Source of the DNA: Gammaproteobacteria bacterium
Lineage (GTDB): Bacteria; Pseudomonadota; Gammaproteobacteria; Pseudomonadales; Azotimanducaceae
Length of the DNA stretch: 5,952 nucleotides
Assembly: GCA_028821035.1 (NCBI GenBank)
Contig: JAPPHP010000017.1
Span: 1 to 5,952, forward strand
Direction: 5' to 3'
Shown: one piece after another, positions 1-5,700 of the stretch
How positions within the stretch are numbered: the first letter of the stretch is position 1
Layout of the letters: every line of letters starts with the position of its first letter
Notes under the pieces: generated by a model
The model's database searches: none
Seen by the model: the letters and a program-made list of their open reading frames with translations, nothing else
Told to the model about the DNA's origin: nothing
Translations under genes and position numbers: made by a program

Positions 1-376
1 TCTCCGGCGGGAAGTCCGTGATGCGGTCGACCGCCGCGCGCAGGTCGATCTCCGCGGCTTCGATGCGCGCGGAATCGAAGTCGTCGTACAGATCCACGGT
101 GGTGAAGGACGTATTGTCGGAGATCACGGTGGTGAAGTGGTCGATGCCCTCCACCCCTTCGAGCGCCTCTTCGATGGGGATCGTGATCTTCGTTTCCATG
201 TCCCGGGCGCTCGCGCCGGGGAGATTGGCGGTGATGAATATCTGCGGGGCGTCGATGCTGGGCAGGAACTCCCGGTCGAGGCTGGTGGCCGAGAGGAAAC
301 CCAGCACGACCAGCGTGCCGGCCATGAGGTTGACCAGCAGGTGCCGCTCGACGAAGAAACGCAGGATCGTTTCCAT
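1..376 (-). CDS. RND-family efflux transporter, inner-membrane pump subunit (N-terminal part only)
   Basis: The first 125 residues of an RND (AcrB/MexB-like) proton-driven exporter are present; the gene runs off the left edge. The ATG lies at 376-374. Residues 1-11 form a short cytoplasmic N-terminus, and residues 12-30 form the first membrane helix (LLVNLMAGTLVVLGFLSA). This is followed by the family's typical 'REFLPSID' stretch and then the start of the periplasmic porter domain, with LPGASARDMETKITIPIEEA (residues 52-71) matching the RND pattern YPGAs-x-VE-x-x-VT-PIE. It starts 18 bases after the stop of the adaptor gene, without a strong SD, so translational coupling is likely. In this family the pump works with a periplasmic adaptor and an outer-membrane channel; no channel gene is visible. 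Substrate cannot be inferred from this fragment. RND membership is secure; the subfamily (multidrug, metal or lipid/other exporter) is open. Confidence 0.93.
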   Translation of the reverse strand, partial: METILRFFVERHLLVNLMAGTLVVLGFLSATSLDREFLPSIDAPQIFITANLPGASARDMETKITIPIEEALEGVEGIDHFTTVISDNTSFTTVDLYDDFDSARIEAAEIDLRAAVDRITDFPPE

Positions 377-394
377 GAGGCAGATCAGGCGGCG

Positions 395-1531
395 TCAGTC
401 TTCGACGATGACGCGCGCGCCATCCCGCAGGGCGAACTGACCGTCCGTCACGACGGTCTCCCCGGCCGCCAGGCCTTCCAGGATCTCGATGACGGGACCG
501 TTGCTGCGTCCGGTGTGTACGGGCCGGAGTTCCGCGTGTCCGTCATTGACGACGAACACGTGCATGGCGCCGTCGCGCCGAAACACCGCAGCGCTCGGGA
601 CCGTGAGCCGCGCCGCTGCACCCCCGTGGGGCAGATGGACCGTGGCGAGCATCCCCTCCCGCAGTCCGCCCCGCACGTCTTCCGCGATGTCCGTGAGCCA
701 CAGTTCCAGCGCGTAGGTGCCCGTGGCCGGTTCCGAGACCCGGGCCACGCTGTTGATCGTGGCGCGCAGGGGCTCGGCGCCGAGCACGTCGAGCGTCAGG
801 TCCGCATGCCCGACCCCCGTGAGCAACGCCGCTTCACGGGCGGTGATCCCCGCCCGGATGCGCGCCCTCCCGAAGTCCGCCAGCGTCGCGACCGGCGTGC
901 CGGGATTGACGTAGTCCCCCTCGTGCACGTGCACGTGTTCGGCGATGCCGGGGAACGGCGCCCGTACCTCGGCGTCGGCCAGCACGCGCTCGGCGGCGGC
1001 CAGTTGAGAGCGTGCCGCCCGCAGCCCCGCCGCAGCCCGCGCTTGCGCGAAGTGCAGGCGCTCCAGGACGTCCCGGCTGATGAACTGCCGGGCGTGGAGG
1101 TCCTGGCCCCGCCGCAGTTCGTTATGTGCCTCGCGCAGGTCGATTTCCCGGGACCGCACCATGGCGCCCGCCTCGTCCCGGGCGATGCGCGCGCGTTCGC
1201 TGTCGAGATTGACCAGCACCTGTCCCGCGTCGACCCGGTCACCGGGCTCCACGGAACGCAGGGTGACGCGGCCGTGCGTCTCCGCCGCCACGGTGGCGGT
1301 TCGAAACGCTTCCACGACGCCCGCGGCGGTCGTCTCGCGGCTGAGATCGGTCATGCCGGCAAGGGCGACACGAACGTGGACGGGCGTGACCAGCGCCGCA
1401 TTCACCGCGTCGGCGCTCCCCGTTACGTCCCCCTCGGGGCCCGGCTCGGCGGCGCGATCGTCGCATCCCCACGCCCCACCGATCAGGCATGCGGCCACGA
1501 CATGCGCGTCCAGGCCCCGCAGACGCAGCAA
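395..1531 (-). CDS. RND efflux periplasmic adaptor (membrane fusion protein, HlyD/AcrA family), probable lipoprotein
   Basis: This 378-aa protein is the periplasmic adaptor linking the RND pump to an outer-membrane channel. Residues 1-22 look like a lipoprotein signal ending GAWG-C23; the lipobox is imperfect (Trp at -2). Asp24 at position +2 is the classical inner-membrane retention residue, which suits an adaptor. Residues about 80-110 (GRVTLRSVEPGDRVDAGQVL) and 190-218 (APFPGIAEHVHVHEGDYVNP) are the two halves of the lipoyl/barrel-sandwich domain. They flank a coiled-coil hairpin at about 111-185 rich in Arg/Glu/Ala. A beta-barrel follows at about 220-300, and residues 305-378 form the membrane-proximal domain ending GQFALRDGARV. 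I chose the TTG at 1531-1529 because GGAGG lies 7 bases upstream, an in-frame TAG sits at 1552-1550, and no in-frame ATG is available near the start. It is the first gene of a minus-strand operon with the pump. The substrate is unknown. Confidence 0.93.
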   Translation of the reverse strand: MLRLRGLDAHVVAACLIGGAWGCDDRAAEPGPEGDVTGSADAVNAALVTPVHVRVALAGMTDLSRETTAAGVVEAFRTATVAAETHGRVTLRSVEPGDRVDAGQVLVNLDSERARIARDEAGAMVRSREIDLREAHNELRRGQDLHARQFISRDVLERLHFAQARAAAGLRAARSQLAAAERVLADAEVRAPFPGIAEHVHVHEGDYVNPGTPVATLADFGRARIRAGITAREAALLTGVGHADLTLDVLGAEPLRATINSVARVSEPATGTYALELWLTDIAEDVRGGLREGMLATVHLPHGGAAARLTVPSAAVFRRDGAMHVFVVNDGHAELRPVHTGRSNGPVIEILEGLAAGETVVTDGQFALRDGARVIVED

Positions 1532-1638
1532 AGGGAGTCCTCCGCCAAGCTACGGGATCAAGGATACACGGCGGCCCGCTACAGGTTCGTCCGGCCCGTC
1601 CATACAATACGCGACCTTCACACCACTTCGGGGGCACC
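1532..1638. promoter_or_regulatory. Divergent intergenic region between the efflux operon and the reductase gene
   Basis: These 107 bases lie between two divergently oriented starts and should hold promoters for both. On the plus strand, TACAAT at 1603-1608 is a fair -10 element about 30 bases before the reductase ATG, but I see no good -35 at 16-18 bases upstream. On the minus strand, TGTATCCT (complement of 1561-1568) is a weak -10-like sequence, also without a clear -35. I see no convincing operator palindrome and no adjacent regulator gene. That promoters lie here is inferred from gene layout; the exact elements are uncertain. Confidence 0.4.
1539..1543 (-). promoter_or_regulatory. Ribosome binding site deciding the TTG start of the efflux adaptor
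   Basis: The plus-strand CCTCC reads GGAGG on the minus strand, 7 bases before the TTG at 1531. Together with the in-frame TAG just upstream (1552-1550), it makes the TTG the only plausible start that preserves the signal peptide. Confidence 0.75.
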
Positions 1639-2844
1639 ATGGCGTTCGTGATCGTGGGGGGCGGCCACGCGGCGGGGCAGGCGGCGGCGAGCCTGCGGCA
1701 GGAAGGCTACGCCGGCGAACTCGTCATCCTGGCCGACGAGCCGCACATCCCCTACCAGCGCCCGCCGCTGTCCAAGCAGTACCTGGCCGGCGAACAGGGG
1801 ATCGACCGCGTCTATCTCCGCGCGGAGAAGTTCTACGCCGACAAGGACGTCGACGTGCGGATGACCGCGCGGGCGGCAGGTATCGACCGGGACGCCAGGA
1901 CCGTCGTGCTCGAAGGCGGCGGAAGAGTCGCCTACGACAAGCTGCTCCTCGCCACGGGCGCGCGCCCCCGCATCCTGGACATCCCCGGGGCCGGCCTTCC
2001 CGGCGTCCATTACCTGCGCACGATCGCCGACTCGGACGCCATCAAGGCGGACCTGGCCGCCGGCAAGCGGCTCGCGGTCGTCGGCGGGGGCTACATCGGG
2101 CTCGAAGTCGCGTCGGTGGCCGTCACGGCGGGACTGTCGGTCACCGTGGTCGAGATGGAGGAGCGGATACTGCAGCGGGTGACCACGCCCGCGATGTCGG
2201 CCTTCTACCACGCGCTGCACGGCGACGCCGGCGTGACGATTCGCACCGCGGCGAGGGCCGAGGCCTTCGTCGGGACGGATGCCGTGACCGGCGTGCGGTG
2301 CGCCGACGGCTCCGAGATTCCCGCCGACATCGTGGTGGTCGGCGTCGGCATCGTCCCGAACGTGGAGCTCGCCGCCGACGCAGGACTCGCCTGCGAAGAC
2401 GGCATCGTCGTGGACGAGCGTTGCGCTACCGCGGACCCCGACATCCTCGCCGCCGGCGACTGCACCAACCACCCGAATCCGCTCCTCGACCGCCGCCTGC
2501 GGCTCGAGTCCGTGCCGAACGCCATGGAGCAGGCCCGCGTCGCCGCCGCCAACATGGTCGGTCAGGACCGCGTCTACGCGAGCGTGCCCTGGTTCTGGTC
2601 CGACCAGTACGACCTCAAGCTGCAGATGGTCGGTTTCTCCGCGGACGGTGACACGACCGTGACCCGCGGGGATCCGGAAGCCCGCCGCTTCGCGGTCTTC
2701 CACCTGAAGGACGGGACGCTCGTCGCGGCCGACGCGGTCAACTCGCCCCGCGAGTTCATGGCCTGCCGCCAACTGGTGGGCAAGCGGGTCGATGCCGCGC
2801 AACTCGCCGATCCGCTGGTGGACCTCAAGACGCTCCTCGGCTGA
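1639..2844 (+). CDS. FAD-dependent NAD(P)H oxidoreductase, ferredoxin reductase-like (putidaredoxin/rhodocoxin reductase type)
   Basis: This is a 401-aa two-dinucleotide-fold flavoprotein of the length usual for ferredoxin reductases of oxygenase and P450 systems. The FAD-binding Rossmann motif is at residues 3-16 (VIVGGGHAAGQAAA). The conserved PYQRPPLSKQYL is at 38-49, and the ATGARP turn at 105-110. The NAD(P)-binding motif AVVGGGYIGLEVAS spans 146-159, with Glu172 after the second strand favouring NADH. The second FAD motif is ILAAGD (269-274), followed by ESVPNAMEQA (290-299). The C-terminal reductase domain contains PWFWSDQYDLKLQMVG (317-332). Such enzymes pass electrons from NAD(P)H through FAD to a [2Fe-2S] ferredoxin in the cytoplasm. 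No ferredoxin, P450 or oxygenase is in the window, so the partner is unknown. I chose the ATG at 1639 because the fold begins immediately after it; in-frame starts farther upstream would add a non-homologous Arg/Pro-rich tail. The SD is weak (GGGGG, 4 bases away). The gene lies 76 bases before the CULT gene and may be co-transcribed with it. Confidence 0.92.
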   Translation: MAFVIVGGGHAAGQAAASLRQEGYAGELVILADEPHIPYQRPPLSKQYLAGEQGIDRVYLRAEKFYADKDVDVRMTARAAGIDRDARTVVLEGGGRVAYDKLLLATGARPRILDIPGAGLPGVHYLRTIADSDAIKADLAAGKRLAVVGGGYIGLEVASVAVTAGLSVTVVEMEERILQRVTTPAMSAFYHALHGDAGVTIRTAARAEAFVGTDAVTGVRCADGSEIPADIVVVGVGIVPNVELAADAGLACEDGIVVDERCATADPDILAAGDCTNHPNPLLDRRLRLESVPNAMEQARVAAANMVGQDRVYASVPWFWSDQYDLKLQMVGFSADGDTTVTRGDPEARRFAVFHLKDGTLVAADAVNSPREFMACRQLVGKRVDAAQLADPLVDLKTLLG

Positions 2845-2906
2845 CCGGCGGGGCAGTTGCCATCGCGCACGCGACGGCGACACAATCGGAACCGCGATAC
2901 GACCCC

Positions 2907-2911
2907 GGGAG
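2907..2911 (+). promoter_or_regulatory. Ribosome binding site of the CULT-domain gene
   Basis: GGGAG lies 9 bases before the ATG at 2921. It supports this start over in-frame upstream extensions that would overlap the end of the reductase gene and encode an Arg-rich tail. The rest of the 76-base gap (2845-2920) shows no clear terminator, so read-through from the reductase is possible. Confidence 0.55.
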
Positions 2912-2920
2912 CGCCCCCGC

Positions 2921-3310
2921 ATGGCGGACGTCCTCGACAAGACCACTCGGGAAACCCTCGACCCGAAGCTCAAGGATCTCCTCGAGACGAGCGACCGTCC
3001 GCGCAAGGGCTATCTCTACTGCGCGACCTGCGAGCACGTCATCGGCCACGTCGCGGACCGCATCGAGGTCATGGGAGCGCACGAGCACGCCATGACGAAC
3101 CCCTACGGCGTCACGCACCGCTTCGCCTGCTACGCCGAAGCCCCGGGCGTCGACGTCCACGGCAGTCCCAACGCGGCCGATACCTGGTTTCCCGGCTTCA
3201 GTTGGCGCCTCGCCTACTGCGAGGGCTGCGGCCGGCACATGGGATGGGTGTTCGAGCGCGCCACGGAGAGCTTCTGCGGGCTGATCGTCTCGCAGATCCG
3301 GGTCGAGTAA
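2921..3310 (+). CDS. Bacterial CULT-domain protein (cereblon thalidomide-binding domain homologue)
   Basis: This 129-aa protein is essentially one CULT domain, the ligand-binding domain of human cereblon. Bacterial single-domain members, such as that of Magnetospirillum gryphiswaldense (about 124 aa), are known. Visible features are zinc ligands C34-x-x-C37 and C100-x-x-C103, the Asn60-Pro61 loop (MTNPYGVTH), and the aromatic cage Trp89, Trp95, Trp109, with Phe111 two residues on. TWFPGFSW and CGRHMGWVF closely match cereblon's SWFPGYAW and CASHIGWKF. The spacings Asn60-Trp89 (29), Trp89-Trp95 (6) and Trp95-Trp109 (14) equal those from human N351 to W380, W386 and W400. From the family, the cage binds cyclic imides and uridine-like ligands; in cereblon it reads C-terminal cyclic-imide marks on proteins. 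There is no Lon-like or DDB1-binding region, so no ubiquitin role is implied. The first 30 residues are charged and probably helical or flexible. No signal peptide is seen, so it is probably cytoplasmic. Native ligand and function are unknown. Confidence 0.92.
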   Translation: MADVLDKTTRETLDPKLKDLLETSDRPRKGYLYCATCEHVIGHVADRIEVMGAHEHAMTNPYGVTHRFACYAEAPGVDVHGSPNAADTWFPGFSWRLAYCEGCGRHMGWVFERATESFCGLIVSQIRVE

Positions 3311-3393
3311 GGCGGCGTGCGGCGGTTGCCCGACGCGTGCACGGGCGCGGTATCGACCTCTCAGGCAGTCCCGGCGGCGCCGGCGTCCACCGG

Positions 3394-4389
3394 ATGCACA
3401 ACTCACAGGAGCAAGCGAGCACGGTTGTGAGCACCAAGTTGCCAGACGCGCCTGCGGGGCGCCTCGAGCGGGTCGACCTCCGCAAGGTCTGGTTGCGAGA
3501 GGCCGAGGGATTCACGCCGTGGCTCGCGCAACCGGACAACCTCGAGCTGTTGGGCGAGACACTCGGCCTGTCGCTCGAGATCGAGGCAGTAGAGAAGGCA
3601 CTTGGTTCGTTCCGGGCCGACATTGTCTGCCGGGAGGAGGATGGCGCCCATGTCCTTATCGAGAACCAGCTTGAGCGCACGGACCATGACCACCTGGGCA
3701 AGCTCCTGACCTACGCGGCAAGTCTCGAGGCGGTCACGGTCGTATGGCTCGCCGGAACCTTCAGGGAGGAGCATCGGGCGGTGCTCGACTGGCTCAACCG
3801 CATTACACCGGAGGACTACCGGTTCTTCGGCGTGGAGATCGAGGTGTGGCGTATTGGGGACTCGCCGGAGGCGCCAAAGTTCAACGTCGTGTCGACGCCC
3901 AACGACTGGTCGAGGTCGGTCGCGGCGACGGTCAGCGACACGAGGCTCTCGGAGGGCAGGCTCAGGAAGATCGAGTACTGGGACAGCTTGCACGCCGTTC
4001 TGGATGCCCAGAATGGGCGGGTCCGCGGCAACCGGAAGCCCCAGCCGGAGGGTTGGATGTCTTACCCCATTGGGCGCACCGGTTTCCACCTCGCCGCGGC
4101 GTTGAACACACGGGAGAGGCTCGTGCGCGCCGAGCTCTACATCCAGGGCGAGCAGGCCGACCGGCGTCTGCGGGGGCTCGAGTCGCAAAGGGACGAAATC
4201 GAGCGGGAGCTCGGCTATGGCCTCGAGTGGGGCGACCAGTCGCCGACCGCGCGCGACCGCCGCATCGCCTGTTACCTGCCGGACGCCGATCCCGAGGACG
4301 CGTCCGATTGGCCGCGGCAACACGAGTGGCTGGCGACGCATCTGAACGCGCTGTACGGCGCATTCGTGGAGCGCGTCAGAACTTTGTGA
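3394..4389 (+). CDS. DUF4268 domain-containing protein with nuclease-like N-terminal domain
   Basis: This 331-aa protein is recognised as a DUF4268 family member. The N-terminal half begins GRLERVDLRKVW (22-33) and FTPWLAQPDNLELLGE (40-55), then a core ADIVCREEDGAHVLIENQLE (75-94) followed by HDHLGKLLTYAAS (98-110). Asp76 and Glu90-Asn-Gln92 fit a PD-(D/E)xK-type active site in its D...ExQ form (as in BglII); this is my inference. The DUF4268 part spans about 195-330, with GWMSYPIGRTGFHLAAALNT, RAELYIQG, an Arg/Glu-rich helix (256-272) and the terminal WPRQHEWLATHLNAL. It is presumably cytoplasmic. The family's function is not established; members are often accessory or near restriction and defence genes, and no partner gene lies here. 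The start is uncertain: ATG 3394 has no clear SD, while GTG 3427 (320 aa) has AGGAG 15 bases upstream, too far for ideal. Either keeps all conserved sequence. Codon use looks less G+C-biased than in the flanking genes, compatible with recent acquisition. Confidence 0.85.
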   Translation: MHNSQEQASTVVSTKLPDAPAGRLERVDLRKVWLREAEGFTPWLAQPDNLELLGETLGLSLEIEAVEKALGSFRADIVCREEDGAHVLIENQLERTDHDHLGKLLTYAASLEAVTVVWLAGTFREEHRAVLDWLNRITPEDYRFFGVEIEVWRIGDSPEAPKFNVVSTPNDWSRSVAATVSDTRLSEGRLRKIEYWDSLHAVLDAQNGRVRGNRKPQPEGWMSYPIGRTGFHLAAALNTRERLVRAELYIQGEQADRRLRGLESQRDEIERELGYGLEWGDQSPTARDRRIACYLPDADPEDASDWPRQHEWLATHLNALYGAFVERVRTL

Positions 4390-4471
4390 CGGCACGCGGG
4401 TTCCCGACGGCAACGGGCACGGGGCGGAACAGCTCACGGAGAGGTGCGAAGTCCACCCAGAGACGATCGAG

Positions 4472-4477
4472 TAGAAT
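4472..4477 (+). promoter_or_regulatory. Candidate -10 promoter element for the HAD-PTPS-SDR gene cluster
   Basis: TAGAAT, in the context GAGTAGAATGCGC, matches the sigma-70 -10 consensus at five of six positions and lies about 30 bases before the HAD start. I see no recognisable -35 hexamer 16-18 bases upstream. It sits in the 116-base gap after the DUF4268 gene (4390-4505), where a new transcription unit plausibly begins. No terminator hairpin with a T-run is visible in the gap. Confidence 0.4.
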
Positions 4478-4490
4478 GCGCGGTCGCCCG

Positions 4491-4496
4491 AAGGAG
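4491..4496 (+). promoter_or_regulatory. Ribosome binding site deciding the GTG start of the HAD hydrolase
   Basis: AAGGAG ends 9 bases before the GTG at 4506. The competing in-frame ATG at 4476 lies upstream of this SD, overlaps the candidate -10 element, and would add a ten-residue extension (MRGRPKETPP) absent from the fold, so the GTG is preferred. Confidence 0.7.
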
Positions 4497-4505
4497 ACGC
4501 CACCA

Positions 4506-5195
4506 GTGCACCTCGACGCCGAACGCTTCGACGTCCTCACGTTCGACTGCTACGGCACCCTCATAGACTGGCAGCGCGGCATCGTGGACTACCTGCAGCC
4601 CGTCCTGCTGCGCCACGACGCCCACGTCATCGACGACTTCATACTGGAGTTCTTCGCCGAGACCGAGACGCTCGTGCAGGCGGAGGGCGGCCGTTACGAG
4701 GACGTGCTGCGCACGGTGCTGCGCCGTTTCGGCACCCGGCTCGGCTTCGCCCCCACCGACGACGAACTGGACGGTTTTCCGGCGAGCCTGCCGGCATGGC
4801 CTCCGTTCCCCGACACCCTCGAGGCCCTCGGACGGCTCGCGCAGCGGTTCGAACTGGCGGTGATCTCCAACACCGACGACGCCCTGTTCGCCCGCACCAA
4901 CGAGACCCTGGGGGTCGACTTCGCACACGTCGTGACGGCGGAACGCACCGGCGTATACAAGCCGGACCCAAGCGCCTTCGAGGTCGCCCTCGACGTCATC
5001 GGCGCCAAGCCCTCCAGCGTGCTCCACGTTGCGCAGAGCCTCTATCACGACATCGCCCCCGCATCCGCCATGGGCCTCGCGACGGTGTGGATCGACCGCA
5101 ACCTGGGCGGTCCGGGCGCCGCCCCCGAGGCGGACGCCGAACCGACGTGGACCTACCCGACCCTCGCCGCCTTCTGCGAAGCCGTGCTCGCCTGA
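4506..5195 (+). CDS. HAD-superfamily hydrolase, haloacid dehalogenase type II-like
   Basis: This 229-aa cytoplasmic hydrolase has the usual length of the L-2-haloacid dehalogenase-like branch. Motif I is FDCYGTLIDW (13-22) with nucleophile Asp14; the aromatic residue (Tyr16) in place of the second Asp of phosphatases is dehalogenase-like. An alpha-helical cap follows at about 25-100. Motif II is VISNTDD (119-125) with Ser121. Motif III is TGVYKPDPSAFE (148-159) with Lys152. Motif IV is HVAQSLYHDIAPA (174-186) with Asp182. In characterised L-2-haloacid dehalogenases this last loop reads SSNAWDATGA, with a Ser and an Asn used in catalysis; both appear to be replaced here (Gln/Ser/Leu region). 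Dehalogenase activity is therefore not assured, and a phosphatase or other hydrolase role is possible. The GTG start has a good SD. It leads a compact set: the PTPS homologue starts 13 bases after its stop. The substrate is unknown. Confidence 0.9.
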   Translation: MHLDAERFDVLTFDCYGTLIDWQRGIVDYLQPVLLRHDAHVIDDFILEFFAETETLVQAEGGRYEDVLRTVLRRFGTRLGFAPTDDELDGFPASLPAWPPFPDTLEALGRLAQRFELAVISNTDDALFARTNETLGVDFAHVVTAERTGVYKPDPSAFEVALDVIGAKPSSVLHVAQSLYHDIAPASAMGLATVWIDRNLGGPGAAPEADAEPTWTYPTLAAFCEAVLA

Positions 5196-5198
5196 GGG
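5194..5198 (+). promoter_or_regulatory. Ribosome binding site of the PTPS homologue, overlapping the HAD stop codon
   Basis: GAGGG begins within the TGA stop of the HAD gene and ends 10 bases before the GTG at 5209. It supports that start and translational linkage of the two genes. Confidence 0.55.
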
Positions 5199-5208
5199 TG
5201 ATCGCCGC

Positions 5209-5700
5209 GTGGCCGCGTCCGTCACCATCGAGATCGCGAAGGAGTCCCACCACTTCTCCGCCGCCCATTTCACCGTCTTCTCCCCGACCGAACGCGAGAA
5301 CCTCCACGGCCACAACTTCCAGGTCGAGGCCACGTTCGACGGCGCCGTCGGAGAGGGCGGACTGTGCTTCGACTACAACGTGCCGAAGTCGAAGCTCGCC
5401 GAACTCTGCGACGCCCTCGACGAGGTTCTCCTGCTGCCGGGCCTGAGCCCGCATCTCGCCATCCTGGAGGAAGGCGACACCACGGTGGTCGAATTCGCCG
5501 GCGAGCGGCTCTCGCTGCCCCGCCGCGACGTGAAGACGCTGCCGCTGCGCAACGTCACCGTGGAGGAACTCGCGCGCTGGTTCCTCGAGGAGCTGCGCTC
5601 CGACGAGCGGATCGCGGCCCTGCCGGTGTCGGCGATGACGCTGCGCGTCTCGTCCGGTCCCGGGCAGTGGGCCCGCGCCACCTGGACGGCGGCCGAGTGA
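5209..5700 (+). CDS. 6-pyruvoyl-tetrahydropterin synthase / QueD-family protein, divergent active site
   Basis: This 163-aa member of the T-fold PTPS/QueD family is cytoplasmic. The zinc-binding histidines are visible: HHFSAAH (14-20, His20) and NLHGHNF (31-37, His33 and His35). Strand and loop markers GLCFDYNVPKSKL (51-63) and VTVEELARWFLEEL (116-129) align with QueD GWIIDFAELK and TSEVLAKWIWDQ. Three usual residues seem absent. The Cys four residues before HGH is Arg29, with Glu30 three before, as in the E-x-L-H-G-H motif of PTPS-III. The His of LDH is Glu72. The pterin-anchoring Glu of the last strand falls at Ser148/149 (RVSSGPGQW). An insertion of roughly 25 residues (about 86-113) lies between the LDH-like and TVEE segments. 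Family reactions include BH4 precursor, queuosine precursor and, for PTPS-III, folate precursor synthesis; none can be assigned safely. The gene starts with GTG, 13 bases after the HAD stop, and its own stop overlaps the SDR start. Confidence 0.85.
   Translation: MAASVTIEIAKESHHFSAAHFTVFSPTERENLHGHNFQVEATFDGAVGEGGLCFDYNVPKSKLAELCDALDEVLLLPGLSPHLAILEEGDTTVVEFAGERLSLPRRDVKTLPLRNVTVEELARWFLEELRSDERIAALPVSAMTLRVSSGPGQWARATWTAAE

Noticed and set aside
1580..1608. Full sigma-70 promoter for the reductase using TACAAT at 1603-1608
   Set aside because: The -10 element is acceptable, but no -35 resembling TTGACA occurs at 16-18 bases upstream. It is kept only as a remark under the divergent region.
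137..1651. Plus-strand open frame of about 500 codons covering the efflux adaptor
   Set aside because: Its translation is a low-complexity Arg/Gly/Asp-rich product, and the minus strand carries a clear adaptor with signal peptide, lipoyl halves and SD.
1618..3006. Long minus-strand open frame (462 codons) opposite the reductase gene, and similar long frames opposite or overlapping the adaptor, DUF4268 and HAD genes
   Set aside because: They give Arg/Gly/Pro/His-rich translations with no recognisable domain. Such frames are expected on the opposite strand of G+C-rich genes, and the other frame encodes well-conserved families in each case.
3328..3353. Small hairpin GCCCG...CGGGC after the CULT gene as a possible terminator
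   Set aside because: The stem is five base pairs with a nine-base loop and no following T-run, so it does not meet the pattern of an intrinsic terminator.
3324..4409. Near-identical short sequences GGTTGCCCGACG (3324-3335) and GGTTCCCGACG (4399-4409) just outside both ends of the DUF4268 gene, a possible insertion footprint
   Set aside because: Only 11 bases match with one gap, in G+C-rich DNA where such matches are common, and there is no inverted repeat or integrase. They are too weak to call target-site duplications.
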